Positions 17,120 through 25,407 of a stretch of 64,000 nucleotides of DNA are shown in pieces. The stretch is from NCBI RefSeq assembly GCF_900091555.1, contig NZ_FMCX01000001.1, positions 868,001-932,000 on the forward strand, in the 5' to 3' direction. This DNA is from Micromonospora mirobrigensis (GTDB taxonomy: Bacteria > Actinomycetota > Actinomycetes > Mycobacteriales > Micromonosporaceae). The stretch's first letter is position 1; each line of letters begins with the position of its first letter. A program made the position numbers and the translations under genes. The notes under the pieces are model-generated. The model was not told the DNA's origin, did no database searches, and was given only the letters and a program-made list of their open reading frames with translations.

Positions 17120-17617
17120 TCAGGGCAGCCGGCCCTGCTCCACCAGCCGGCCGAACTTCTTCAGCGCCTGGGTGAGGCTGAACTTGGAACCGGGCCAGAG
17201 CAGCGGCCAGGCGACCCGGCCGGCCGACCCGCCCGGCAGGTGGAACCACTCGTGCCAGACCACCTGGGTGCGGTCCCGGTCCATCGGGGTGCAGCGCAGC
17301 ACGCCGGGGCCGCGCAGCAGCCTGCCGCAGTGCACCACACCCACCTCGTACGGGGCGTCCACCCGGACCACCCGCATCTCGTCGCGCAGCGCCGCCGGGC
17401 CGAGCGCGGTGACCGCCTCGACCAGGCTGCCCTCGCCACCGTCGCCCTCGACCACCCGGACGGTGGTGAACGGGATCCAGTCCGACTGTCGCTCCCAGGC
17501 GGTGAGCGCGGCGAAGACCCGCTCGGCGGGAGCGTTCACGATCACGGTGGCGGTCACCTCGCCGGCGCCGGGCTGGGCGGCCTCGCGCAGGTCGTCCGCG
17601 TCCTGGGGCCCGGTCAT
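17120..17617 (-). CDS. SRPBCC (polyketide cyclase/START-like) protein
   Basis: 165-residue SRPBCC fold protein. The N-terminal strand-helix VTATVIVNAPAERVFAAL, the central ...WIPFTTVRVVEG and the C-terminal long helix with FSLTQALKKFGRLVEQG are typical of the family, which binds hydrophobic ligands. No polyketide genes are nearby, so polyketide cyclase is only a fold label. ATG 17617 overlaps the stop of the upstream DivIVA-domain gene by 4 bp (ATGA), so both are translated from one message. Confidence 0.82.
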   Translation of the reverse strand: MTGPQDADDLREAAQPGAGEVTATVIVNAPAERVFAALTAWERQSDWIPFTTVRVVEGDGGEGSLVEAVTALGPAALRDEMRVVRVDAPYEVGVVHCGRLLRGPGVLRCTPMDRDRTQVVWHEWFHLPGGSAGRVAWPLLWPGSKFSLTQALKKFGRLVEQGRLP

Positions 17618-18369
17618 CGGGACTCCGACCGGACCGCCGCGCCGGACCGCGCGGTGCCGTCGAGGTCGACCTCCGGAGCTCCGGTCGCCGGCCCGTCCAG
17701 AGTTGCGGCCGACCCGGTCTCCCGGTGCCCGGGAGCCGCCGTCTCCGACTCCCCGGTCGACTCCCCGGCGGCCTCCACCGGCGCTGCCGCGTCCCGCAGC
17801 ACGGGCGGCTCGGCGTCCCTCAGCACGGGCGGCTCGGCGTCCCGGGCCGGATCCGCGTCGGAACGGTCGACGGAGGGCGCGGTGGGTGGCGGGACCGTGA
17901 CCGGGTCGGCGGCGGCGACCGTCACCGAGCGGTCCCCGCCCGCCGTGAACACGGGCTCCCCGGCGACCGGTCCGTCCGGGTCCGGGCTCGACGGCGCGGT
18001 CGGGGCCACGGCGGCGGCCTGCTCGCGGGCCCGGCGCAGCGCGTCGGCCTCGGCGGTCCGCCCCTCGCGCAGGGCCTTGACCTCGGCCTCCAGCACATCG
18101 ATCAGCTCGGACTTGTAGCCGATGTCGTACGCCACCCGGCGCAGCGCCTGGTCGACCTGCGCCATCCGGTAGCCACGGGCGGCGGTGTCGAACCGGACCG
18201 CACCGACGTCCGACTCGCGCAGCGGCCGGGCGGCCGGCAGCGGGACCGCGCGCCCGTCCGGCTCGGCCGGCGCCAGGCCGGGATCGCGGCCGGAGACCAG
18301 CACGGTCACCCCGAACACCACCGCCGCGACGGTCAGCGCGACGACCAGGAGGAGCAGAACGTGACCCAT
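17614..18369 (-). CDS. DivIVA-domain membrane protein with long disordered tail
   Basis: 251 residues. One N-terminal transmembrane helix (MGHVLLLLVVALTVAAVVFG) is followed by a DivIVA motif (FDTAARGYRMAQVDQALRRV), a coiled coil (VLEAEVKALREGRTAEADAL) and a low-complexity Pro/Ala/Glu tail. This matches the DivIVA-domain protein found next to tag and folP2 in mycobacteria (Rv1209-like). The tail contains a 24-nt tandem duplication (EPPVLRDA twice). It may link peptidoglycan or polar growth machinery to the membrane, which is inference. The start is ATG 18369, not the longer open frame. Confidence 0.8.
   Translation of the reverse strand: MGHVLLLLVVALTVAAVVFGVTVLVSGRDPGLAPAEPDGRAVPLPAARPLRESDVGAVRFDTAARGYRMAQVDQALRRVAYDIGYKSELIDVLEAEVKALREGRTAEADALRRAREQAAAVAPTAPSSPDPDGPVAGEPVFTAGGDRSVTVAAADPVTVPPPTAPSVDRSDADPARDAEPPVLRDAEPPVLRDAAAPVEAAGESTGESETAAPGHRETGSAATLDGPATGAPEVDLDGTARSGAAVRSESR
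17790..17837. repeat. 24-bp tandem duplication within the DivIVA-domain gene
   Basis: Two copies of a 24-nt unit (17790-17813 and 17814-17837), differing at one position, encode the repeated PPVLRDAE stretch. They are in frame and look like a recent slippage duplication in the disordered tail. Confidence 0.7.
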
Positions 18370-18533
18370 GCAGAGATCGTGGCATGCGGACCGGCCCGGA
18401 GCGACCCCACCACCCGTACCGATCGGCGCGCCGTGGCGACGGGCGCTCCGGCGCTGCCGGCCGACGACCGACCGGTTAGCGTCGGGGGCGGCCGGCGACC
18501 CGGTCGACGACGGACGGGACGGCAGGAGGCGGG

Positions 18534-19403
18534 ATGGCCGGCGCGCTTCGGCTCGGTGGGCGGACGTTCCCACCGGGCGAGCTGGTGGTGATGGCGATCG
18601 TCAACCGCACCCCGGACTCGTTCTTCGACCGGGGGGCGACCTTCGCCGCGGACAGCGCCCTGCGCGCGGTAGACCGGGCGGTCACCGAGGGCGCGGCGAT
18701 CATCGACATCGGCGGGGTCAAGGCCGGGCCGGGCGACGAGGTCGACGCGGCCGAGGAGATCCGGCGGACGGTGGACACCATCGCCGCCGTCCGGGCCGCC
18801 TTCCCCGACGTGGTGATCTCGATCGACACCTGGCGGGCCGAGGTCGCGGTGGAGGCCGTCGCGGCCGGCGCGGACCTGCTCAACGACACCTGGTCCGGGG
18901 CCGACCCGGCGCTCGCCCGGGTGGCGGCCGAGACCGGTGCCGGGCTGGTCTGTTCGCACGCGGGCGGGCTGCCGCCGAGGACCCGGCCGCACCGGGCCGC
19001 CTTCGACGACGTGGTGGCCGACGTGGTCACGACGGTGACCGGGCTCGCCGAGCGCGCGGTCTCCCTCGGCGTACGCCCGGACGGGATCCTGATCGACCCG
19101 GCGCACGACTTCGGCAAGAACACCCGGCACTCGTTGGAGATCACCCACCGGCTCGACGAGCTCGCCGGAACCGGGTGGCCGCTGCTGGTCGCGCTCTCCA
19201 ACAAGGACTTCGTCGGCGAGACGCTGGACCTGCCGGTGGCCGAGCGGTTGGAGGGCACCCTCGCCGCGACCGCGATCTCGGCCTGGCTGGGCGCCCAGGT
19301 GTTCCGCGCCCACCAGGTCGCGCCGACCCGACGGGTGCTCGACATGGTGGCCTCGATCCGGGGCGACCGGCCGCCGGCGGTGACCCGCCGCGGCCTGGCC
19401 TGA
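18534..19403 (+). CDS. folP2: FolP2-type dihydropteroate synthase homologue
   Basis: 289-residue DHPS-fold TIM barrel. Several active-site loops differ from true FolP: NRTPDSF instead of NVTPDSFSD, DIGGVKAGPG instead of the GGESTRPG loop, and SNKDFVGE instead of SRKSF. These are the features of mycobacterial FolP2 (Rv1207), which is reported to lack dihydropteroate synthase activity. The protein is therefore more likely a paralogue of unknown reaction than a folate enzyme. It is divergent from the DivIVA-domain gene; TAGCGT about 55 bp upstream could be its -10. Confidence 0.88.
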   Translation: MAGALRLGGRTFPPGELVVMAIVNRTPDSFFDRGATFAADSALRAVDRAVTEGAAIIDIGGVKAGPGDEVDAAEEIRRTVDTIAAVRAAFPDVVISIDTWRAEVAVEAVAAGADLLNDTWSGADPALARVAAETGAGLVCSHAGGLPPRTRPHRAAFDDVVADVVTTVTGLAERAVSLGVRPDGILIDPAHDFGKNTRHSLEITHRLDELAGTGWPLLVALSNKDFVGETLDLPVAERLEGTLAATAISAWLGAQVFRAHQVAPTRRVLDMVASIRGDRPPAVTRRGLA

Positions 19404-19424
19404 GCGGCCGGCCGGGAAGCCCGG

Positions 19425-19802
19425 TCAGGTCCAGCGCAGGACGTTGCGGCGCCAGGCGTAGAGGATGCCGAGCGCGAGCACGCCGACGAAGATCCCCATC
19501 TCGACGACGGTCACCAGCCCGAACCCGGGCCGGTCGAAGACCACCGCCCAGGGGAAGAGGAAGACCGCCTCCACCGCGAACAAGACGTAGAAGAACGCAT
19601 ACACGTAGTAACGGATCTGGACCTGCGCCCAGTCGCCGCCGACCGGATCGAGGCCGCATTCGTACGTCGCCCGCTTGCCGGCGGGGTCAGCCGGACGGGC
19701 AGGACGTAACAACCGGTTGGCTGAGAACGCCGTAACGAAGAAGAGGACGCTGGCGAGCAACAGCAGCCCGAGCGTCGCGTAAGAGCCCAGGTAACCGGTC
19801 AC
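19425..19802 (-). CDS. nuoA: NADH-quinone oxidoreductase subunit A, isolated gene
   Basis: 125-residue NuoA with three transmembrane helices and the conserved YECG motif (ATYECGLDPVGGDW) and RYYVYAFFYVLFAVEAVFLFP stretch. NuoA is a membrane-arm subunit of complex I. It is normally first in a nuoA-N operon, but here no nuoB follows and the gene meets folP2 head-on. GTG 19802 has TAGGCT 8 nt upstream (leaderless). A partial second nuo set near korAB is known in Streptomyces, so this looks like the last survivor of such a set. Confidence 0.92.
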   Translation of the reverse strand: MTGYLGSYATLGLLLLASVLFFVTAFSANRLLRPARPADPAGKRATYECGLDPVGGDWAQVQIRYYVYAFFYVLFAVEAVFLFPWAVVFDRPGFGLVTVVEMGIFVGVLALGILYAWRRNVLRWT

Positions 19803-19933
19803 GATCGGTCAGCCTACCGTGCCGGACCGCACACCGATCCGGACACGTTACGGATTTGTTTCCCGATAGGGACTAGTGCCGCAGGGCAAGCTTTGACGAA
19901 CATAGAAAGCTCACCCAGAGTCACGGAGGACAG

Positions 19934-21481
19934 ATGGCCCGCGTGGACGTACGCCCGGTCGCCCGGGCCGGTGGTCGGCGCACCGCGCCGCTGCTGGCGG
20001 CGGCCCTCGCCGCCGGTGTGCTGGCCGCAGCCGCGGCGGCGCCCGGCTGGGCGACGGCCGCGCCGACCGTGACCGGCGTCGTGACCGCCGCCACCGACCC
20101 GGCTGAGGTGGCCACCGACCCCGCCACGGACCCGGTGCCCGAGCCGACCACCACCACGAGCGATCCCGAGCCGACCACCACCACGAGCGCGCCGGACCCG
20201 ACCACGGCCCCGCCCACGGTGAGCGCGCCCCCGGAGACCACCGCGCCGGCCCCGGCGCCCACCACGACGACCACCGCCCCGGCGCCGGCCAGCACCACGA
20301 CCGCTCCGGCCCCGGGCGTCCCCGCGCCGGCCACCACCTCCCCCACCGTCAAGGCCCCGGCCCCGCCGCCGGCCGTCCCGCCCGCGGTCCCGGCCCTGCC
20401 GCCCGCGGTCCCCGGTGCGCCGCCCGCGGCTCCCGGCGTGCCCCCGGCGGCGCCGGCCGCCCCGCCGGCCGCCCCGGGCCAGCAGCCGCAGGGGCAGGTC
20501 GGCGTCGCGGTGACCACCGGCGACGTGGTGCTCACCCCGGCCTACTGGAACGCCGACCGGACGGTGACCAGCCTGCGGGTCACGGTGGCCAACACCGGCA
20601 CCGTGACCGAGCAGATCCGCCTGGGCTACAAGCTGCCGGCCGGCCTGACCGACGCCGGTACGCCGGGTTGCGCCCCGGCCGACGGCGGCTACCGCTGCGG
20701 CGAGTGGACGACCGCCCCCGGCGCCCGGTTCAGCGCCCTGATCCGGGTCCGGGTCCGCGGCGACGCCTGGCGTTCGATGCCGCTCAGCGGCGCCGTACGG
20801 GTCGTCGCGCGGGCGCCCTCGGTCAACGGCACGTCCGTCGACGACGAGGGCTTCGCGGTGCTCTTTCCGCCCGGCCCGCCGGTGCCCGGCATCTCGCTGC
20901 ACGCCGACCCGCCGGTCTTCGACATCAGCGGCGAACCGACCGTCCTGACGGTGCGACTGGGCAACACCGGCAAGGCCGACGCCCGGGGCCGGATCGAGGT
21001 CACCCTGCCGGCCGGGGTGACCGTGCCGACGCTGCCGACGGGCTGCGTGGACGCGGGGTCGGGGCGTACCCGGTGCGACACCGGGACGGTGGCCGCCGGC
21101 AGCGGGACCGAGTTGCGGCTCACCGTGGCCGCGACGCCGCAGGCGCAGCGGCTCAGCCCGCTGGCCGGCGCGGTCGCCGGCCAGCTGGACCCGCGCAACG
21201 GGCGGAGCCGGCAGATGCAGATGAGCTTCCGGATCACCGCGGCGGCGGCCCTGGCCACCCCGCCGGTGGCGACCCCGACTCCGACCGGGTCGCAGGGCGT
21301 GCTCGCCGCGGCGGGCCAGCGGGGCGGCGGCGACGAGGGGCTCTCCGGCCAGCAGACCGCGCTGGCGCTGATCGCGGTCTCCGCGCTGCTGGTGGCGCTG
21401 GCCCTCGGGTTGGCCACCACCTCGCTGCGTCGGCGGTTCACCGACCCGCCGGCCGAGACCGCCTCGGCGGCCACCGACTGA
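19934..21481 (+). CDS. secreted/wall-spanning Pro-Thr-rich surface protein with C-terminal membrane anchor
   Basis: 515 residues. The signal peptide (1-43, AAALAAGVLAAAAAAPGWA) is followed by a long Thr/Pro stalk (about 50-175; PTTTTS, then PPAVPALPPAVPG repeats) suited to crossing the wall and to O-mannosylation. Two DUF11-like beta-sandwich regions come next (VTSLRVTVANTGTVTEQI; VLTVRLGNTGKADARGRIEV), each with a Cys pair. A C-terminal helix (ALALIAVSALLVALALGLA) and a short cytoplasmic tail end the protein. The role is probably adhesion or envelope structure. GGAGGACAG precedes the ATG. Divergent from nuoA. Confidence 0.75.
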   Translation: MARVDVRPVARAGGRRTAPLLAAALAAGVLAAAAAAPGWATAAPTVTGVVTAATDPAEVATDPATDPVPEPTTTTSDPEPTTTTSAPDPTTAPPTVSAPPETTAPAPAPTTTTTAPAPASTTTAPAPGVPAPATTSPTVKAPAPPPAVPPAVPALPPAVPGAPPAAPGVPPAAPAAPPAAPGQQPQGQVGVAVTTGDVVLTPAYWNADRTVTSLRVTVANTGTVTEQIRLGYKLPAGLTDAGTPGCAPADGGYRCGEWTTAPGARFSALIRVRVRGDAWRSMPLSGAVRVVARAPSVNGTSVDDEGFAVLFPPGPPVPGISLHADPPVFDISGEPTVLTVRLGNTGKADARGRIEVTLPAGVTVPTLPTGCVDAGSGRTRCDTGTVAAGSGTELRLTVAATPQAQRLSPLAGAVAGQLDPRNGRSRQMQMSFRITAAAALATPPVATPTPTGSQGVLAAAGQRGGGDEGLSGQQTALALIAVSALLVALALGLATTSLRRRFTDPPAETASAATD

Positions 21482-21702
21482 CACCGCGCTGACCGGCCGC
21501 CGACGGAGCCCCGGTGATCTGAATTACGGCGGCCGGTTCCAATCCACACATAATCCGACAAATACCCGCGCAATCATGTCTCGGTCCTCGGGCCTCCTGG
21601 GGAGTCGCCCAGACCGTTCGACGTAGGCTCTGAAGCAGAATCGAAGCGAGCCGGCCCAGTCATTCTGGTGAACCGGGCGCAGCGGCGCGTCAGGGAGGGC
21701 TC

Positions 21703-21732
21703 GTGACCGGGCACGCGAAGGTGGCACAGTGA
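21703..21732 (+). CDS. possible 9-codon leader peptide before korA
   Basis: GTG 21703 follows AGGGAGGGC, the best ribosome binding site in the korA upstream region. It opens a 9-codon frame (MTGHAKVAQ) whose TGA (21730-21732) overlaps the korA GTG as GTGA. This would couple korA translation to the leader. AAGGTGG just before korA could also serve it directly. Confidence 0.35.
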   Translation: MTGHAKVAQ

Positions 21733-23576
21733 CCAAGCAGATCCGTCAACTGGACCGGGTGGTCATCCGGTTCGCCGGTGACTCCGGCGACGGCATGCAG
21801 TTGACCGGCGACCGGTTCACCTCGGAGACCGCGCAGCTCGGCAACGACATCTCCACGTTGCCGAACTTCCCGGCCGAGATCCGCGCCCCCGCCGGCACCC
21901 TGCCGGGCGTGTCGAGCTTCCAGGTGCACTTCGCCGACTACGACATCCTCACCCCCGGCGACGCGCCGAACGTGCTGGTGGCGATGAACCCGGCCGCGCT
22001 CAAGGCCAACCTGGCCGACCTGCCGCGCGGGGCCGACATCATCGTCAACACCGACGAGTTCACCCGCCGCAACCTGGCCAAGGTCGGCTACCAGACCAGC
22101 CCGCTGGACGACGACTCGCTCGCCGGCTACGTGGTCCACCCGGTGGCGCTGACCTCGATGACCATCGGCGCCCTCGCCGACCAGGACGTGTCCAAGAAGG
22201 ACGCCGAGCGGGCCAAGAACATGTTCGCCCTCGGCCTGCTCTCCTGGATGTACTCCCGGCCGTACGCCTCGACCCTGCGCTTCCTGGAGCGCAAGTTCGC
22301 CGCCCGGCCGGAGCTGGTCGCCGCGAACATCGCCGCCTTCAAGGCCGGCTGGAACTTCGGCGAGACCACCGAGGACTTCGCCGTCCGGTACGAGGTCAAG
22401 CCGGCCAAGATGCACCCGGGCACCTACCGGAACATCACCGGCAACCAGGCGCTCTCGCTCGGCCTGGTGGCCGCCGGGGTGCGCTCCGGCCTGCCGGTCT
22501 TCCTGGGCGCCTACCCGATCACCCCGGCGTCGGACATCCTGCACGAGCTGAGCAAGCACAAGAGGTTCGGCGTGGTCACCATGCAGGCCGAGGACGAGAT
22601 CGCCGCGGTCGGCGCCGCCCTGGGCGCCTCGTACGGCGGCTCGCTCGGCGTGACCACCACCAGCGGCCCCGGCGTGGCGCTCAAGAGCGAGACGATCTCC
22701 CTCGCGGTGGCGCTGGAGTTGCCGCTGGTCATCGTCGACGTGCAGCGGGCCGGGCCGTCCACCGGCATGCCGACCAAGACCGAGCAGGCCGACCTGAACA
22801 TGGCGCTGCACGGCCGGCACGGTGAGGCTCCGGTCGCGGTGATCGCCCCGAAGTCGCCGTCGGACTGCTTCCACGCGGCCCTGGAGGCGGCCCGGATCGC
22901 GCTGACCTACCGCACCCCGGTGATCCTGCTGTCGGACAACTACGTCGCCAACGGCTCCGAGCCGTGGCTGCTGCCCGACGTGGAGAGCCTGCCCGACCTG
23001 CGGGTCGAGTTCGCGACCGCGCCCAACGGCGAGGACGGCACCACCTTCCTGCCCTACCTGCGCGACCCGGAGACGCTGGCCCGGCCGTGGGCCGTCCCGG
23101 GCACCCCGGGGCTGGAGCACCGGATCGGCGGCCTGGAGAAGGCCGACAAGACCGGCGACATCTCGTACGACCCGGCGAACCACGACTTCATGGTCCGCAC
23201 CCGGGCGGCCCGGATCGAGACGATCCCGGTGCCGGACGTCGAGGTGGAGGACCCGGACGGCGACGCCCGGGTGCTGGTGCTCGGTTGGGGCTCCACGTAC
23301 GGCCCGATCGGGGCGGCCTGCCGTGGGCTGCGCCAGCGCGGGCTCTCGGTCGCCCAGGCGCACCTGCGGCACCTGGCGCCGATGCCGGCCAACCTCGGCG
23401 AGGTGCTGCGCTCCTACGACCGGGTCGTCATCCCCGAGATGAACCTCGGCCAGCTCGCCCACGTGATCCGGGCGAAGTACCTGGTCGACGCGATCGGCTA
23501 CAACCAGGTCCGCGGTCTGCCGTTCACGGCCGCCGAGCTGGAGACGATGCTGGAAGAGGTCCTGAAGAATGTCTGA
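21729..23576 (+). CDS. korA: 2-oxoglutarate/2-oxoacid:ferredoxin oxidoreductase, fused gamma-alpha subunit
   Basis: 615 residues. The N-terminal gamma domain (about 1-190; RFAGDSGDGMQLTGDRF, then the LPNFPAEIRAPAGTLPGVSSFQVHF CoA/phosphate region) is fused to the alpha pyrimidine-binding domain (AYPITPASDILHELSKH; ATTTSGPG-like VTTTSGPGVALKSE; MPTKTEQADL), followed by a C-terminal transketolase-like domain. With KorB it performs CoA-dependent oxidative decarboxylation of a 2-oxoacid and reduces ferredoxin, serving as an alternative to 2-oxoglutarate dehydrogenase. It overlaps korB by 8 bp. Confidence 0.93.
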   Translation: MTKQIRQLDRVVIRFAGDSGDGMQLTGDRFTSETAQLGNDISTLPNFPAEIRAPAGTLPGVSSFQVHFADYDILTPGDAPNVLVAMNPAALKANLADLPRGADIIVNTDEFTRRNLAKVGYQTSPLDDDSLAGYVVHPVALTSMTIGALADQDVSKKDAERAKNMFALGLLSWMYSRPYASTLRFLERKFAARPELVAANIAAFKAGWNFGETTEDFAVRYEVKPAKMHPGTYRNITGNQALSLGLVAAGVRSGLPVFLGAYPITPASDILHELSKHKRFGVVTMQAEDEIAAVGAALGASYGGSLGVTTTSGPGVALKSETISLAVALELPLVIVDVQRAGPSTGMPTKTEQADLNMALHGRHGEAPVAVIAPKSPSDCFHAALEAARIALTYRTPVILLSDNYVANGSEPWLLPDVESLPDLRVEFATAPNGEDGTTFLPYLRDPETLARPWAVPGTPGLEHRIGGLEKADKTGDISYDPANHDFMVRTRAARIETIPVPDVEVEDPDGDARVLVLGWGSTYGPIGAACRGLRQRGLSVAQAHLRHLAPMPANLGEVLRSYDRVVIPEMNLGQLAHVIRAKYLVDAIGYNQVRGLPFTAAELETMLEEVLKNV

Positions 23577-24603
23577 GCCCATCGCCCTCAAGCTCACCGC
23601 CAAGGACTTCAAGTCCGACCAGGAGGTGCGCTGGTGCCCCGGCTGCGGCGACTACGCGATCCTGGCCGCCGTCCAGCAGTTCATGCCGGAGCTGAACATC
23701 CCCCGGGAGAACACGGTCTTCATCTCCGGGATCGGCTGCTCGTCGCGCTTCCCGTACTACATGAACACGTACGGGATGCACTCGATCCACGGCCGCGCCC
23801 CGGCGATCGCCACCGGCCTGTCGGTGTCCCGGCCGGACCTGTCGGTCTGGGTGGTGACCGGCGACGGTGACGCCCTCTCCATCGGCGGCAACCACCTGAT
23901 CCACGCGCTGCGCCGCAACGTCAACCTGAAGATCCTGCTGTTCAACAACCGGATCTACGGTCTGACCAAGGGGCAGTATTCCCCGACCTCCGAGGTCGGC
24001 AAGATCACCAAGTCGACACCGGTCGGCTCGGCGGACGCACCCTTCAACCCGCTCTCGCTGGCGCTGGGCGCGGAGGCCACCTTCGTCGCCCGCACCATCG
24101 ACAGCGACCGCAAGCACCTCCAGTCGGTGCTGCGGGCCGCCGCCCAGCACGAGGGCTCGGCGTTCGTGGAGATCTACCAGAACTGCAACATCTTCAACGA
24201 CGGCGCCTTCGACCAGCTCAAGGAGCCGGCGACCCGGGACGACTTCCTGATCCGGCTGGAGCACGGGCAGCCGATCACCTTCGGCAAGGACGGGCAGTTC
24301 TGCGTCGTCCACCCGCCGGGCGGCTTCGGCCTGGAGGTCCGCGAGACGGCGGCCACCCCGGCGGAGGAGATCGTCGTGCACGACGCGACGGTCACCGACC
24401 CGGCGTACGCCTTCGCGCTGTCCCGGCTGCCCGGGCTGGACCTGCGCAACACCCCGATCGGCGTGTTCCGGTCGGTGGGCCGCCCGTCCTACGACCGGGT
24501 GGTGCAGGAGCAGGTCGCCACGGCCCGGGCGACCGTCACCGAGACCCCGGAGCGGCAGCTCGCCGCCCTGCTCGGCAGCGGCGACACCTGGACGATCCTC
24601 TAG
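23569..24603 (+). CDS. korB: 2-oxoglutarate/2-oxoacid:ferredoxin oxidoreductase, beta (TPP) subunit
   Basis: 344 residues. TPP-binding subunit with WCPGCGDYAIL and SGIGCSSR (cluster/TPP environment), the GDGDALSIGGNH...N Mg-TPP motif and LFNNRIYGLTKGQYSPTS. It lacks its own 2[4Fe-4S] ferredoxin domain, as expected for the two-subunit KorAB type. The 8-bp overlap with korA fixes the start at ATG 23569 and a one-to-one translation. A strong terminator follows. Confidence 0.93.
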   Translation: MSEPIALKLTAKDFKSDQEVRWCPGCGDYAILAAVQQFMPELNIPRENTVFISGIGCSSRFPYYMNTYGMHSIHGRAPAIATGLSVSRPDLSVWVVTGDGDALSIGGNHLIHALRRNVNLKILLFNNRIYGLTKGQYSPTSEVGKITKSTPVGSADAPFNPLSLALGAEATFVARTIDSDRKHLQSVLRAAAQHEGSAFVEIYQNCNIFNDGAFDQLKEPATRDDFLIRLEHGQPITFGKDGQFCVVHPPGGFGLEVRETAATPAEEIVVHDATVTDPAYAFALSRLPGLDLRNTPIGVFRSVGRPSYDRVVQEQVATARATVTETPERQLAALLGSGDTWTIL

Positions 24604-24619
24604 GGCCCACCGCGACACG

Positions 24620-24664
24620 ACGAAGGCGGCCGTCCACCGGAGAACCGGGGACGGCCGCCTTCGT
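24620..24664. terminator. bidirectional terminator between korB and azoR
   Basis: A 16-bp perfect stem (ACGAAGGCGGCCGTCC / GGACGGCCGCCTTCGT) with a 13-nt loop that can pair further (CCGG/CCGG). It lies between convergent genes. Confidence 0.8.
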
Positions 24665-24675
24665 TCGTCCGACTG

Positions 24676-25323
24676 TCAGCGCCGGGCGTCGACCGGGGTC
24701 CAGAGGTTGTCGATCTCCTTCTCGGCCGCCGCGAGGCTCTGCTCGTGCAGCGGCACCAGCTCGGCCATCGCCGGGTTCACCGGAGCCAGGGTCAGCTCGG
24801 CGGTGATGAAGCGGGGCCGCAGGCCGGTCATCGACAGGCCGTGGGGGAGCCAGAGTTCGGCGTGGTCCCACCCGTCGCGCGGCGTTCCCGCGCCGTAGCC
24901 GCCGCCCCGGGTGGCCAGCACGATGAACTCGCGGTCGCCGAGCAACCCGGCCATGGTCTCCGGGTGGTAGGCCTGCCCGGGCAGGATCAGGTGGTCGACC
25001 CACGCCTTTACCGAGCTGGGCGCGCCGTAGTTGTACAGCGGCAGCCCGAGCAGCACCACATCGGCCTGCTTGATCTCGTTCACCAGCCGCTCGCTCAGCG
25101 CCCAGGACTCCCGTTGCGCGGGGGTGTGCTGCTCGACGGGCACCATCCGGGCCAGGCCGGCGGCGGCGTCCAGGTGCGGCACCGGCTCGGAGCCCAGGTC
25201 GCGGTAGGTCACCGATCCGTCGGGGTGGGCCGCACGCCACGCGGCCGCGGTGCGGGCGGTGAGTCGCCGGCTGAGCGACCGGTCGCCCTGGATGCTGGAG
25301 TCGATGTGCAACAGGTGTGCCAT
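24676..25323 (-). CDS. azoR: FMN-dependent NADH:quinone oxidoreductase/azoreductase
   Basis: 215-residue flavodoxin-fold AzoR. The FMN phosphate loop is HIDSSIQGDRSLSRRL; the P-L-Y-N loop is LPLYNYGAPSSVKAW; and the TRGGGYGAGTPRDGWDH loop contacts the isoalloxazine. It reduces quinones or azo compounds by two electrons and is typically induced by electrophiles. GGAGGG lies before ATG 25323. A minus-strand TATAAA lies inside the operator region at about 25362-25367. It is divergent from the MarR gene, which very likely represses it. Confidence 0.9.
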   Translation of the reverse strand: MAHLLHIDSSIQGDRSLSRRLTARTAAAWRAAHPDGSVTYRDLGSEPVPHLDAAAGLARMVPVEQHTPAQRESWALSERLVNEIKQADVVLLGLPLYNYGAPSSVKAWVDHLILPGQAYHPETMAGLLGDREFIVLATRGGGYGAGTPRDGWDHAELWLPHGLSMTGLRPRFITAELTLAPVNPAMAELVPLHEQSLAAAEKEIDNLWTPVDARR

Positions 25324-25341
25324 TTACCTAGCCCTCCGTAG

Positions 25342-25364
25342 ATGGTTTGTGAAGCACCAACCAT
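25342..25364. promoter_or_regulatory. MarR-type operator between azoR and marR
   Basis: ATGGTTTGTG, three bases, then CACCAACCAT. The 10-bp arms match at 9 of 10 positions. The site overlaps the azoR -10 (TATAAA on the minus strand) and sits upstream of the marR promoter, so one bound dimer could repress both genes. Confidence 0.7.
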
Positions 25365-25394
25365 TTATAGCAGGGCAATAGTCCCTACGGCGGG

Positions 25395-25407
25395 TAAACT
25401 GGGTCAC
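25395..25407 (+). promoter_or_regulatory. leaderless -10 of the marR gene
   Basis: TAAACT (25395-25400) followed by 7 nt and then ATG 25408, without a ribosome binding site. This supports the short form of the MarR protein. Confidence 0.5.

Noticed and set aside
17120..17617. Polyketide cyclase implying a polyketide cluster
   Set aside because: The SRPBCC fold is general and no ketosynthase or carrier gene is nearby.
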